Positions 1 through 11,576 of a stretch of 64,000 nucleotides of DNA are shown one piece after another. The notes below the pieces were generated by a model. That model saw only the letters and a program-made list of their open reading frames with translations, had not been told where the DNA came from and did no database searches. Location of the stretch: NCBI GenBank assembly GCA_963989385.1, contig OZ022510.1:32989448-33053447 (forward strand), in the 5' to 3' direction. The stretch is from Ctena decussata (lineage: Eukaryota; Mollusca; Bivalvia; Lucinida; Lucinidae). Position 1 is the stretch's first letter. The number at the start of each line of letters is the position of its first letter. The translations under genes were made by a program, and so were the position numbers.

Positions 1-220
1 TTTACGTTAAAGTTTTTTATGTGATGGGCAAGGCGCTGTCAGGAGAGCTATCCTGTCCCTGTGACAGGTCTTGTTTCTCTAGGATGCATATGAGAAGACA
101 GCGTTACTCTTCCCAGCATTATAAACAGTGTATTAAAACATGTTTTGAAATATTAAAAGTGTTATTCCATGCCACAGAATGAATAAATACAGTGTTTCCC
201 CATTTCACATAATGAAATGA

Positions 221-462
221 GCTGTGACACGACAAAACCTACAAAATGGCAAGTGCGCTCAGGGAAGACTCAGATCAGCCTAGGCAAAGACTCAGATGAG
301 ACTGGGCAAATGCCAAGGCTGATCAGTCTTCGCTATGGGCTTAAAGGGTAGCTAAGGGTCTAAGCTACCACCATGCTGATAGCGAGGACTGATTCAAACT
401 GGGCTGATGCCCAGGTTGATCTGAGTCTTCGCTGGGTGCAATTTGTTGGTTTTGTGTCTTAA
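221..462. mobile_element. MITE, GACACGACAAAACC-ended family, copy 1
   Basis: The left end contains GTGACACGACAAAACC and the right end contains its inverted partner GTTGGTTTTGTGTC. Between them are several inverted 'gatcagcctgggca / tgcccaggttgat' segments, so the unit folds into a long imperfect hairpin. Two further copies occur near 44548-44790 and 63808-64000. No coding capacity. It is a non-autonomous DNA element; its superfamily cannot be assigned from the ends alone. Confidence 0.7.
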
Positions 463-662
463 ATAGTGTCAGCCCAGTGGGCTCAGTCTCATAGTGTTTG
501 TACAATATCTACCTACAGGTGCTTGAAGTTTAGACTGTGAAATGTTGAAACTGTTGGTCAGTTTGCTATCTGATTTAAACAGCTGCGAAATAGAATTTGT
601 AAATATCAAGCTTGTTGGATTTCTCTTTAGTCTTGTTACTGTGTTGAAAAATACTTTGATTA

Positions 663-865
663 CAGAGCTCTAGATAAGAGGGAGTATTTGATGATAATTA
701 AGGATAATTTTTTTCATTTCTCATCGAAACCATATGTTGTGACCCCTCATCTGAACCGTCTCATCGAGACGGTTCAGATGAGGGGTCACAACATATGTTT
801 TTATGCAGAATTAACAAAAATTATCCCTGATTATCACCAAATACTCCCTCTTATCTAGAGCTCTG
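663..865. mobile_element. Hairpin MITE with 32-bp perfect central stem
   Basis: Outer inverted ends AGAGCTCTAGATAAGAGGGAG (left, 664 on) and CTCCCTCTTATCTAGAGCTCT (right, to about 864) enclose an inner perfect inverted repeat: 731-762 pairs with 766-797 with only three loop bases. A shorter relative (GTATTTGATGATAA...AAATACTCCCTCTTATCT) lies at 43395-43455. Non-coding foldback element. Confidence 0.75.
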
Positions 866-1116
866 GATTAGCAGATTATTGTTTGTAAATTTGTTATATT
901 TTGCTCTAAGTTTGGCATAAAATTCAAGGAAAAATGTATCACTGACTTCCCAGATGTATAGCATTGTACAACAAGTTGGTGCAAATAAAAGTCAAATAAC
1001 ACCAAAGCATAAGGTTTCAAGGCCTTTCAAAATCGCCCACCTAATGATTGACTCAGCTCAAAATGAGTGAAATAATCTTGACAGGCCGTAAAACCCACAT
1101 AATAAAGTTATTTCAC

Positions 1117-1400
1117 TCAACGTGAGCTATGCAAAACAGGTGAAACAAAGAAAAAAAGGCTAACGAGGAAATCTCTTCCAGCCATATACAAGCTGGTTTT
1201 AAGTTGGAGCCATAAAACTGAGATGGAAAATAGATAAAAAACTAATGCACTTTTTTGCACCAATAAGCAGATTAATATAAGAAATAACAAGGAATGCAGC
1301 AGCACTGCTACTAAATTATCTTTCATTGTCACAAAATGGGAATTCCTTGTTCAGTGGAAAACTAAATTTTATTTGGGCCCTTCTAGATTATTCAGCGGAT
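1117..1400. other. No recognisable feature
   Basis: This stretch (and 866-1116 before it) is AT-rich and holds only short chance open frames. I see no homology, repeat or RNA structure. Confidence 0.5.
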
Positions 1401-1496
1401 TTTGAGCCAGGTTAGGAAACACCACAATTTGACTGGCTTACATGGCCAACTCTTACTATCTTATGCCACGTATTTTGTCAGAATTTGTAATGAAAT

Positions 1497-1536
1497 CTCT
1501 CTCTCTTCCTCTCTCTCTCTCTCTGTCTCTCTCTCT
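1497..1536. repeat. (CT)n microsatellite
   Basis: About 40 bases of slightly interrupted CT dinucleotides. Confidence 0.9.
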
Positions 1537-1638
1537 CCAAGTTGTTCCTACATGATTTTAATTATTAAGAGGGGAACAGCAGGAGTACATGCAAGCCCTG
1601 TAAATAGATGGTAAATATTTTATCAATTATCAAAGCCT

Positions 1639-1860
1639 GGGGCCGTATTCATAAAGCACTTAAGTCGTTGCTATGCGGTTGCTAAGGCTAAATATCTATA
1701 AAGGAGATTCCCTACAACTATGAAATTTGGTCTGGAGGAACAGTCTTTGTAAGACTGTTCCTCCAGAGCAAATTTCATAGTTGTAGGGAATCTCCTTCAA
1801 AGAAATTCAGCCTTAGCAACAGCATAGCAACCACTTAAGTCGTTTTATGAATACGGCCCC
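1639..1860. mobile_element. MITE with GGGGCCGTATTCATAA ends
   Basis: It begins GGGGCCGTATTCATAA and ends TTATGAATACGGCCCC. The interior is also an inverted repeat (AAGGAGATTCCCTACAAC near 1700 against GTTGTAGGGAATCTCCTT near 1780), so nearly the whole 222 bp folds back. Typical non-coding hairpin MITE. Confidence 0.8.
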
Positions 1861-2399
1861 TGGAAACTCAAAGGACTATAGACCTCAGCAGGATGTCTCT
1901 TACAGATACTTGCAAATTGCATTGTTTATCTTAGTTTTAAGCATGTGTTACATATATCAAGACTATGTTCTAATTCCTTGCAATATAAAATTGTCCACAG
2001 ATGAATTTACAAATTTTTATTTTCAAAAACAAAACAAAACAAAAAAAAAAACACAAAAAAAATATGTGCACACTACTGTGACTTCGCTGGCCGATTTGTG
2101 TTTGACCTGGTTAGAAACCCCGAAGACAGGTTTTTTAGCTCACCTGAGCCGAAGACTCACAAGGTGAGCTTATAGTATAGGCTTGGTCCGTCGTCCATCC
2201 CTGCGTCGTACGTCGTATGTCGTACGTCGTACGTCCACACTTTTAAACATTAATATCTGCTAAAGTAGCTGGCCAACCTTGATCAAATTTTATGTGTAGC
2301 ATGGTTGGGGTGGGGGATTGATTGGATGTAGTTTTGAGACTGATTGGTTTAAAACTGTGGTTACCATGGCAACAGAAAGGTCCCATAGACTTATAATGG

Positions 2400-3400
2400 G
2401 GAAAATGTTTTCCGGGCCCTAGCGTCTTCATTTTTGATTGAAACTTCTTCAAACTTGCAGGTATCCAGGACAGTCAAAACATCTCGGACCAGTTCGAATT
2501 TGGGCCAGGTTGGATCATTTTTTTCAGAGTTACTTGCCCTTGAGCGATAAAATATTTTCCCATAGACTTACAATGGAGAAAATGTTGTCCGGGCCCTAGC
2601 TTCTTCATTTTTGATCGCAACTTCTTCAAACTTGCAGGTATCCAGGACAGTCAAAACATCTCGGACCAGTTCGAATATGGGCCAGGTTGGATCATGTTTT
2701 TCAGAGTTACTTGCCCTTGAGCGATAAAATATTTTCCCATAGACTTACAATGGAGAAAATGTTGTCGGGGCCCTAGCTTCTTCATTTTTGATCGCAACTT
2801 CTTCAAACTTGCAGGTATCCAGGACAGTCAAAACATCTCGGACCAGTTCGAATTTGGGCCAGGTTGGATCATTCATTTTAGAGTTACTTGCCCTTGAGCG
2901 ATAAAATATTTTCCCATAGACTTACCATGGAGAAAATGTTGTCCGGGTCCTAGCTTCTTCATTTTTGATTGCAACTTCTTCAAACTTGCAGGTATCCAGG
3001 ACAGTCAAAACATCTCGGACCAGTTCGAATTTGGGCCAGGTTGGATCATTCATTTTAGAGTTACTTGCCCTTGAGCGATAAAATATTTTCCCATAGACTT
3101 ACCATGGAGAAAATGTTGTCCGGGTCCTAGCTTCTTCATTTTTGATTGCAACTTCTTCAAACTTGCAGGTATCCAGGACAGTCAAAACATCACGGACCAG
3201 ATCGAATTTGGGCTAGGTTGGATCATTCTTTTTGGAGTTACTTGCCCTTGAAAGATAAAATATTTTCCCTTAGACTTATAATGGGGAAAATATTGTCTGG
3301 GCCATAGCTCCTTCATTTTTGATCGCAGCTCCTTGAAACTTGCAGGTATTCAGGATGGCCAAAACATCACGGACCAGTTTGAATGTGGGCCAGGTTGGAT
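2400..3400 (+). repeat. 177-bp tandem repeat array
   Basis: The motif CTTGCAGGTATCC recurs at 2454, 2631, 2808, 2985, 3162 and 3339, exactly 177 bases apart each time. Copies are highly similar and non-coding. Related units of 176 bp occur at 8560-8960, and a decayed copy at 32100-32260. Confidence 0.9.
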
Positions 3401-3589
3401 TATTATCCCCTCGCACAACGAAGTTGTGGAGGGGATATAGGGTCTGTCTCGTATGTACGTTTGTATGTATGCACGTATGTTCACCTTTTGTCATCGCTCT
3501 AGCTACCTCATTTATTATATAATTTTGATATAAGTTCACACAAATATTGGGTATGACATTACCTCGAACGAGTTTGCATTTCAGCATGA

Positions 3590-4690
3590 TGGAGTCAAGG
3601 TCAAGGTCACAGTGGCTATTTTTAGAAAAACTTTGTTATCACTCTAGCGCCTTCATTTGTGGACCGATTTCGATTTAACTTCACACAAGTGATAAGTATG
3701 GCAATATCTTAGGCAAGTTTGCATTTCAGCGTTCTGGGGTCAAGGTCAAGGTCACAGTGGCTATTTTCAGAAAAAGCAATGTCATTGCATTAGCGCCTTG
3801 ATTTATGGACCAAATTCGATTTAATTTCACACAAGTGATTGGTATTACAATATCTTGGACGAGTTCGCATTTCAGCGTTCTGAGGTCAAGGTCAATGTCA
3901 CAGTGGCTATTTTAAGAAACATTTGTCATCGCTCTAGCGCCTTCATTTATGGGCCGATTTTGATTAAAACTTCACAAAAATGTTTAGTATGACAATATCT
4001 TGAATAAGTTTGCGTTTCAGCATCCTAAGGTCAATGTCAAGGACACAGTGGCTATTTTTAGAAAACCTCTGTCATCATTTTAGTGCCTTCATTTATGGAA
4101 TGATTTCGATTGTACTTCACAAAAGTGATAAGTATGATAATATCTTGGACAAGAACGTGTTTCAGCGTTCTGGGGTCAAGGTGAAGGACACAGTGGCTAT
4201 TTTTAGAAAAACTTTGTCATCACTGTAGCATCTTCATTTAAGGACCAAATTTGATTTAATTTCACACAAATGATTGGTATTACAATATCTTGGACAAGTT
4301 CGCGTTTCAGCATTCTGAGGTCAAGGTCAAGGTCACAGTGGCTGTTTTTAGAAAAACTCTGTCATCCCTCTAGCTCTTTCATTTATTGACCAATTTGGAT
4401 TAAAACTTCACACATATGTTTAGTAAGACAGTATCTAGAACAAGCTCGCATTTCAGCGTCCTAAGATCAATGTCAAGGTCACAGTGGCTATTAATAGAAA
4501 AACTTTTTCATCGCTCTAGTGCTTTCATTTATGGACCATTTTCGATTTAACCTCACACAAGTGATAAGTATAGCAATATCTTGGACAAGTTTGCGTTTCA
4601 GCATTCTGGGGTCAAGTTCAAGGTCACAGCGGCTATTTTTAGAAAAACTTTGTCATCGCGTCATCGCTCAAGTGCCTTCATTTATGGACA
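3590..4690 (+). repeat. 145-bp tandem repeat array with AGGTCAAGGTCA
   Basis: About seven to eight units of roughly 145 bp, each with 'TCAAGGTCAAGGTCACAGTGGCT', 'TTTAGAAAAACTTTGTCATC' and 'TTCACACAAGTG'. Several copies keep AGGTCAAGGTCA (for example 3743-3754); others have single-base changes. The same family forms the larger array at 8960-10460. Confidence 0.85.
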
Positions 4691-5361
4691 GATTTTTTTT
4701 ATGCCCCCGTGACGATAGTCAGGGGGCATTAAGATTTGCCCCTGTCTGCCGTCTGACCATCTGTCCATCCTTTTGTCACACTTTGTGGTATAGAGTTTGT
4801 GTAATCAACTTCTACAGTTTTCGATGGATCTTTTTCTAACTTTGCATGCATGTTGTGGACATATTTGACAGTTTCAAACTGTCAGGTTTGTTCAGTTGAT
4901 GATCCTCATTTTACCTTTGACATTTTACTCAGGTGAGCGGCTCAGGGCCTCATGGCCCTCTTGTCTTAATGAAATCTAGGCCAAGTTTGGAACTGGGTAT
5001 TGTCGGATCAAAAACTACCGGCAGGTCATTAGTTCAGATCATAGAAAAAACTTTTGTACACAATAATGGCTTTATTTTGCATTGAATCTTCATGAAACTT
5101 TGTCAGAATGTGTATCTTCATGAAATGTAAGCCAAGTTTGGAACTGAATAATGTCTGATCAAAAAATAGATTGCCATGTCAGATCTTAGAAAAACACTCT
5201 AGAGGGCACAGTTTTGATCCAATCTTCATGAAACTTTGTTAGAATATTGATTAGAAAGTGCAAAACTGCTCCAATTGAACCATCATCAAATAGATGATCT
5301 TCCATGTTATTTCATCATAACTCAGGTGAGCGATTTAGGTCCATCATGGACCTCTTGTTTG

Positions 5362-6267
5362 TGTTTAGTAGGCTCAGTTATGTTCTTTTAATTTAATCAA
5401 AATATATATGCGAATAAGAGATTATGGTCCCAAAACGCATGGGATATCTTACCATGCATGAAGCTTGAAATTTCTTAAATATTGATACATACTGAATTTA
5501 CTTGAAATGAAATTTGACTGCCATTTTACATCCTGAAAACTTGCAAATAATGTAAAAAAAACAACAAACAACAACAACAACAATCTGCCAAATAGTAATT
5601 AGAACAAAAGAATAATATAAGGATGCGATCACACACTATTCCACCTTCATGTATTCATATTGATGGAAGCTTTTATGGGTTGATCTGTTGATTTCAAGAG
5701 CTGATTTCAAACTTACCAATTAACAAGTTAAAGATTGTATGGGGGAACACACCCTAATATGTTTTGTGAGTATACATGTAGAAGATTTGATGCAAAAATA
5801 AATTGTCATAAATATGAGATGATGACAGAAAACAAATATTCAGTTTTAGCTGGAACTGTTTCATAATACCAGAAAGTTAGGATTTTAATTTTCATACAGA
5901 AAGATGATAAAAAGAAAGAAAGAGAAAAAAAAATCACCAAAACAGAAAAAAAAACACTTTATATTTTATTTCTTGATAAATTTATAATGCATTTGTAAGG
6001 GTTTTTCATGTATCTAATTAATTCTGCTGAGTTCTGTGTTGAACAGACAACAATATACTTATCACCAGTAGGAGATGGTTAACATTGGTGGGAAGTGATG
6101 AAAATTATTATGAATGATAACCTGTTGTATTGGTAATAATATGGACCCCCACTGTGCCCAATCCTGGCCTGTCCCAAGGTGGGTACATCAGCACTTTGAG
6201 GGCACATAAAATACTTACTGAATTCGTAATAAATTTACAGTACAGTACAGTACATAAATTGCCGTTT
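5362..6267. other. No gene seen; AT-rich spacer
   Basis: AT-rich DNA with short A and AAC runs (5555-5585, 5895-5960). No credible open frame, structural RNA or repeat boundary is visible. Confidence 0.5.
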
Positions 6268-6948
6268 TTAGCTCGCCTGAACGAAAGTTCAGGAAGAGCT
6301 ATTGTTGTCACCACGGCGTCCGCGTCAGCGTCCGCGTCCGCGTCCGCGTTCGGATTGGATGTTTTGGTTAAAGTTTTTGAAAGACCTATATCTCCTTAAC
6401 CCATGGATGGATTCTTTTGATACTTGCACTGTAGTTAGATATTGGTCTAAGGTTTAACAGGGTACCACCCCCACCCCAATCCGTGACCTTGATGTCAAGG
6501 TCATGGACTTAGAAAATTGTTAGTTTTTTTGGACTGGATGTTTTGGTTAAAGTTTTATAAAGCCCAGTATCTCCTTAACCCATGGATGGATTCCTTTGAT
6601 ACTTGCACTAAAGTTAGATATTGGTCTAAAGTTTTCGAAGGTACTATCCCCATCCCCCTATGTGACCTTGATGTCAAGGTCATGGAGTTAGAATATTGTC
6701 TTTATTGATTGGATACTTTGGTTAAAGTTTTTAAAGACACATATCTCCTGAACCCATAGATATTCTTTTTATATTTGCACTGTAGTTAGATCTACAGAGT
6801 ACTACCTCAACCCCGCTCAGTGATCTTGATGTCAAGGTCAGGGACTTAGAAATTTTTGTCTTTTTTAAAGTTTTGTAATTGCATACTGATTCATAATGCT
6901 TTGCAGAGATTTAGTTTATATTTGAATTGATGTTAGACTCATTTATAT

Positions 6949-7858
6949 ACCCCGCCACACATTGGCCATCCGTGTGTCCGTCCGTCCGTCCGTAGTATGT
7001 ACGTCCGTCTGTCCGTCCATCTGCACTTCATTTCCGTTCGATAACTTAAGTATTTATCAACGGATTTCCTTCGAATTTTGCATATGTGTTTGTATCAAGA
7101 ATGTCTCGCTTGGGAGTGTTAATGGGCAAATTTCTATAATTTCTGACAGAGTTATGGCACTTTTCAATGTACAGAAAATGGTGTCTGACCTCTAGTTTCT
7201 TTACTACTTGGAGTATCATGATGAAACTTCTCGAACATGATCGAAGTAACAACAGCTTTATATGAGCACAGAAATTTTATCATCGGGGATTATTTGCCCC
7301 TGCCCTGGGGCTATATACATGTATAAAATAATGAAAAATTTCATATAAAATCAGAATTTGAAGCAATTTTTCTGAAACTTACAGCAAATGATCACAGTGA
7401 TGAAAGCCTCCAGTGATGCTCAAATTTACCCCATGTGAGTTATCTCGTCCCTGCCCTGCCCCCCACCCAATCTCTCCCCCCCCCATCTCTCCCCCCCCAG
7501 GCAATATACATGCATGAAATGATATCTATATAAATTCATGTGAAACAGATTTTCAGAAATATACATCTGATGAAAGAAGCAATAAAAGCTTCTTGTGGTG
7601 ATTTGACCCTATAGGGGTTATCTGCCCCTACCCTGTGGCCACATGCTTAAAATCACTGAAATTGTATTTGACTAGAGTGGTCAGTGATTTATTGGAGGCT
7701 TATTGTAAGTGATCAGAGTAATGAAGTGTCCTGTCATGACAAAGATTTTTATCCTTGTTTAGTGGGGTTAGGTTGCCCTGCCCTGGGGTTATACAGAGAG
7801 AAAAAAATAATTCTGGAAAAATAGGTGTGTAATAAAGGTTTGCAGTGGCGGGGTATCA
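6949..7858 (+). mobile_element. Nested element with TACCCCGCCAC / GTGGCGGGGTA ends
   Basis: The left end TATACCCCGCCACAC is followed by a CCGTCCGTCCGTC microsatellite. The right part contains the inverted sequence GTGGCGGGGTATCACG. It lies within the 6268-8337 element, whose sequence appears to resume after it. The interior has loose repeats of 'TTATCTGCCCCTGCCCTG' and no coding potential. Confidence 0.5.
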
Positions 7859-7918
7859 CGCAGTCGTTGCGATGCTTTAATTGAGTTTTTACAAAACACC
7901 TCATACTTACAATCTCCG

Positions 7919-7950
<32 letters not shown>
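7919..7950. repeat. Poly-C tract (32 C)
   Basis: Uninterrupted run of 32 cytosines. It could fold as G-quadruplex/i-motif, and its length may be inexact in the assembly. Confidence 0.9.
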
Positions 7951-7951
<1 letters not shown>

Positions 7952-8337
7952 AATTTTGTCTTAAAGATTTTGGTTAAAGTTTTATATTTATGAAGACATA
8001 ATTTCACAGTGCCAGGATAATGGACTCAGTTTTGATACTTATACTTGGACTGATGTTAGATAATGGTTCAGGGTTTTGATACATACTAGCCCCCCCCTCT
8101 CCCCCCTACCCGTCAGTATTTTTACCTCAAGCTCATGGACTTTGAAATTTCATTTCATTTTTTTTATTTTAATTTTATTTTAAGACTTATTTCTGAGATA
8201 GCTTTTGTTTATAAATGTGTTTTCATTATGGACATGCTTGCATGAAGTTTTATGCATAGCAGTCCACACCACCATAGCCGCTGTGTGATGGGGAATCACC
8301 AATTCAGGTGAGCTATGCTGTCAGGCGACAGCTCTTG

Positions 8338-11100
8338 TTTTTAGCTCACCTGAGCCGAAAGCTCAGAGGTGAGCTTATAGGATGGGAGTCGAGCCGTCGT
8401 CCGTCCGTCCGTGCGTGGGTGGGTGCGTCAACACTTTCAAACATAAATATCTCAGAGACCAGTGGGCCGATCGCAATCAAATTTTATCTGAAGCATCATT
8501 TGGGTGGGGGAAAGGCTGCATTAGGTTTTGGTGCCGATCAGCTCAGAACTCTGGTTTCCATGGCAACAGATAGCCCCCATAGGGTTATAATGGGGAAAAC
8601 GGCGTCATCACGTTTTCTCAACTGTTTTTGATTAGATCCTTATCATACTTGCAGGTAATGATGACATACACAAGAGCTTGGATGAGTTCGAAATTTGGTC
8701 AGATTCGAGCACAGACTACGGAGTTAGCTGCCCTTGAGCGTTTGAAAAAAATCCCATAGGGTTATAATGGGGAAAATGGCGTCATCACCTTTTCTCAACT
8801 GTTTTTGCTTAGATCCTTATCATACTTGCAGGTAATGATGACATACATAAGAGCTTGGATGAGTTCGAAATTTGGCCGGATTCGAGCACAGACTACGGAG
8901 TTAGCTGCCCTTGAGCGTTTGAAAAAAATCCCATAGTGTTATAATGGAGAAAACAACGTCATCACATATTTTTAGAAAAACTTTGTCATCGCTCTATTGC
9001 CTACATTTCTCAACGGATTTTAAAATAACTTCACACAAATGTAGGGCGTGACAATATCTCGAGCAAGTTCGACTTTCAGGATGCTGCGCCCAAGGTCAAG
9101 GTCACTGTGGCTAATTTTAGAAAAACTTTGTCAGAGCTCTAGCACCTACATTTCTCAATGGATTTTAAAATAACTTCACACAAATGTAGGGCATGACAAT
9201 ATCTCGAGCAAGTTTGACTTTCAGGGTGCTATGCCCAAGGTCAAGGTCACTTTGGCTATTTTTAGAAAATCTTTGTCATCGCTCTAGCGCCTACATTTCT
9301 CAATGGATTTTGATATAACTTCACACAAATGTAGGGCATGACAATATCTCGAGCAAGTTCGACTTTCAGGGTGCTGGGCCCAAGGTCAAGGTCACTGTGG
9401 CTATTTTTAGAAAAACTTTGTCATCGCTCTAAGGCCTACATTTCTCAACGGATTTTGAAATAACTTCACACAAATGTAGGGCATGACAATATCTCGAGCA
9501 AGTTTGACTTTCAGGGTGCTGCGCCCAAGGTCAAGGTCACTGTGGCTATTTTTAGAAAAACTTTGTCATCGCTCTAGCGCCTACATTCCTCAATGGATTT
9601 TGAAATAACTTCACACAAATGTAAGGCATGACAATATCTCAAGCAAGTTCGACTTTCAGGGTGCTGCACCCAAGGTCAAGGTCACTGTGGCTAATTTTAG
9701 AAAAACTTTGTCATGGCTCTAGCACCTACATTTCTCCATGGATTTTGAAATAGCTTCACACAAATGTAGGGTATGACAATATCTCGAGCAAGTTCGACTT
9801 TCAGGATCCTGCGCCCAAGGTCAAGGTCACTGTGGCTTTTTCTAGAAAAACTTTGTCATCGCTCTAGCACCTACATTTCTCAACGGATTTTGAAATAACT
9901 TCACACAAATGTAGGGCATGACAATATCTTGAGCAAGTTTGACTCTCAGGGTGCTGCACCCAAGGTCAAGGTCACTGTGGCTATTTTTAGAAAAACTTTG
10001 TCATCCCTCTAGCGCCTACATTTGTCAACAGATTTTAAATTAACTTCACACAAATGTAGGGCATAACAATATCTTGAACAAGTTTGACTTTCAGGGTGCT
10101 GCGCCCAAGGGCAATGTCACTGTGACTATTTTTAGAAAAACTTTGTCAGCGCTTTAGCACCTACATTTCTCAATGGATTTTAAAATAACTTCACGCAAAT
10201 GTAGAGCATGACAATATCTCGAGCAAGTTCGACTTTCAGGGTGCTGCGCCCAAGGTCAAGGTCACTGTGGCTATTTTTAGAAAAACTTTGTCATCGCTCT
10301 AGCATCTACATTTCTCCATGGATTTTGAAATAACTTCACACAATTGTATGGTATGACAATATCTCGAGCAAGTTCAACTTTCAGGGTGCTGGGCTTAAAG
10401 TCAAGGTCCCTGTGGGCATTTTTTTGAAAAACTTTGTCATCGCTCTAGCGCCTACATTTCTCCATAGATTTTAAGAACCCAACTCTGACTATGGAGTTAT
10501 CTGCCCTTGAGCTTGTAAAAATTGATGTCACCAAGTAATCCAGGTTGATATTGATCTGATCCTTTTCAAACTTGCAGGTAACAAGGGCATGCATGATATA
10601 ATTCGGTGAGTTCAAATTTTGGCCAGATCGACCAAAGGCTACAGCTACGAAGTTAGCTGCCCTTGAGCATCTAAGAAATACCCCATAGACTTTAAATGGG
10701 TAAAATAGTGTCTCCACTTTTACTTTGTTGTTATTGCTTGGATGAGTCTGAATTTCCCCCAGATCAGACTACTGACTAGTGTTAGCTACCCTGAGCATCT
10801 AAAACATCAATGTCTCCATGTTTTCTTGGTAACTATTGATCCAATCTTTTTCAAGTTGGAGGTAACATAAACATGCATAATGTCTTGCATGAGCTCAAAG
10901 TTTGGCAAAATGGGACCACTGACTATTGAGTTAGCTGCCCTTGAGCATCTAAAAAATTGATGTCACAGCTTCTTCTCGGTTGCTATTGATCTGATCCTCT
11001 TTAAACTTGCAAGTTATAAAGGCATGCATAAAATCTTGGACAGGTTCCAATTTCCGCCAGATCCAAACACTTACTGAGGAATAAGCCACCCTTGATTGTT
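8338..11100 (+). mobile_element. Non-autonomous element, AGCTCACCTGAGCC head, three internal repeat arrays
   Basis: It starts immediately after the previous element's CTTGT terminus with TTTTTAGCTCACCTGAGCC, its hairpin, and GTCCGTCCGTCCGTGCG. It then carries 176-bp units (8560-8960), about ten 145-bp units (8960-10460) and degenerate repeats with 'GAGTTAGCTGCCCTTGAGC' (10490-11100). The 3' end is not clear to me; the right boundary is approximate. Confidence 0.5.
8960..10460 (+). repeat. 145-bp tandem array with DR0 AGGTCA motif
   Basis: ACAATATCTCGAGCAAG recurs at 9051, 9197, 9341 and 9486 and onward, giving a 144-146 bp period over about ten units. Most units contain CCCAAGGTCAAGGTCACTGTGG, which is a direct repeat of AGGTCA with no spacer (for example 9238-9249). 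Confidence 0.9.
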
Positions 11101-11239
11101 TGAAAAATGTTCCAAAGAGTTAAAATGGAAAAGTGATGTATCGATGCTAGTTTGTTCCTTGTTAAAAAGGACATGTTTAAAAGCTACAAGAGGTCTGTCA
11201 CTCTGATTTCTGACACATTGAGACGGCTGAGTTACTAAT

Positions 11240-11450
11240 GAAAATATAATTATGAGATCATTTAAGAGCAGTGGAAACATTCAAAAGAAAGAGACTGGGC
11301 TAGACAGATCTGTTTCGGATAATCAATCCTCTTCAGTGACACTGAAATAAGCCCTAAAAAATGCTCTCTTATTTGAAAACAATTCAAATTTTGAATGACT
11401 TTACTTGCTGGCTTGTTTCCACTTTTCTCAGTTGCTATAAATTGCATGTA
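11240..11450. repeat. Dispersed repeat related to 29779-29972
   Basis: The stretch with 'AGACTGGGCTAGACAGATC', 'GTTTCGGATAATC' and 'CTTCAGTGACACTGA' resembles, in diverged form, the two copies at 29779-29972 and 30159-30354. No coding capacity. Confidence 0.4.
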
Positions 11451-11576
11451 TTTGGTACTTGCATGTAACCAGGATATGCATAAAAAACTTTTAGGTGTTT
11501 GAATTACCTCAAGACTGAATTGATGACAACAGAGTTAGTTTCCCTTGAGTGTCAAAAACAGAATTCCATCTACTAA

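Larger units (their letters stand above)
2131..5361 (+). mobile_element. Composite non-autonomous element, mosaic of Helentron-like families
   Basis: It starts in a T-run followed by AGCTCACCTGAGCC with an adjoining hairpin and a CGTCGTACGTCGT microsatellite, and ends with ACTCAGGTGAGC, a GGTCCA/TGGACC hairpin and CTCTTGTTT. The inside is patched together. 2131-3403 carries a 177-bp array. From 3404 a different head (CCCCTCGCACAACG hairpin) introduces a 145-bp array. From 4698 an ATGCCCCCGTGACGATAG head follows, and this segment ends near 4973 with the AGGTGAGC/hairpin/CTCTTGT terminus. 4974-5361 repeats another 145-bp family and ends the same way. The order suggests nested insertion or template switching. 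Confidence 0.6.
6268..8337 (+). mobile_element. Composite non-autonomous element (AGCTCGCCTGAACG head)
   Basis: It begins TTTTTAGCTCGCCTGAACG with hairpin GAACGAAAGTTC and a GCGTCC microsatellite (6319-6350), continues with about three units of a 178-bp repeat (GGATGTTTTGGTTAAAG near 6356, 6536, 6712), and ends TTCAGGTGAGC, a TGTC/GACA hairpin and GCTCTTGTTT at about 8335. A second element (6949-7858) interrupts it. The end abuts the start of the next element directly. Confidence 0.6.

Noticed and set aside
2400..3400. Regularly spaced repeats as a possible CRISPR-like array
   Set aside because: Units of 177 bp are repeated in full with no unique spacers, in a eukaryotic context.
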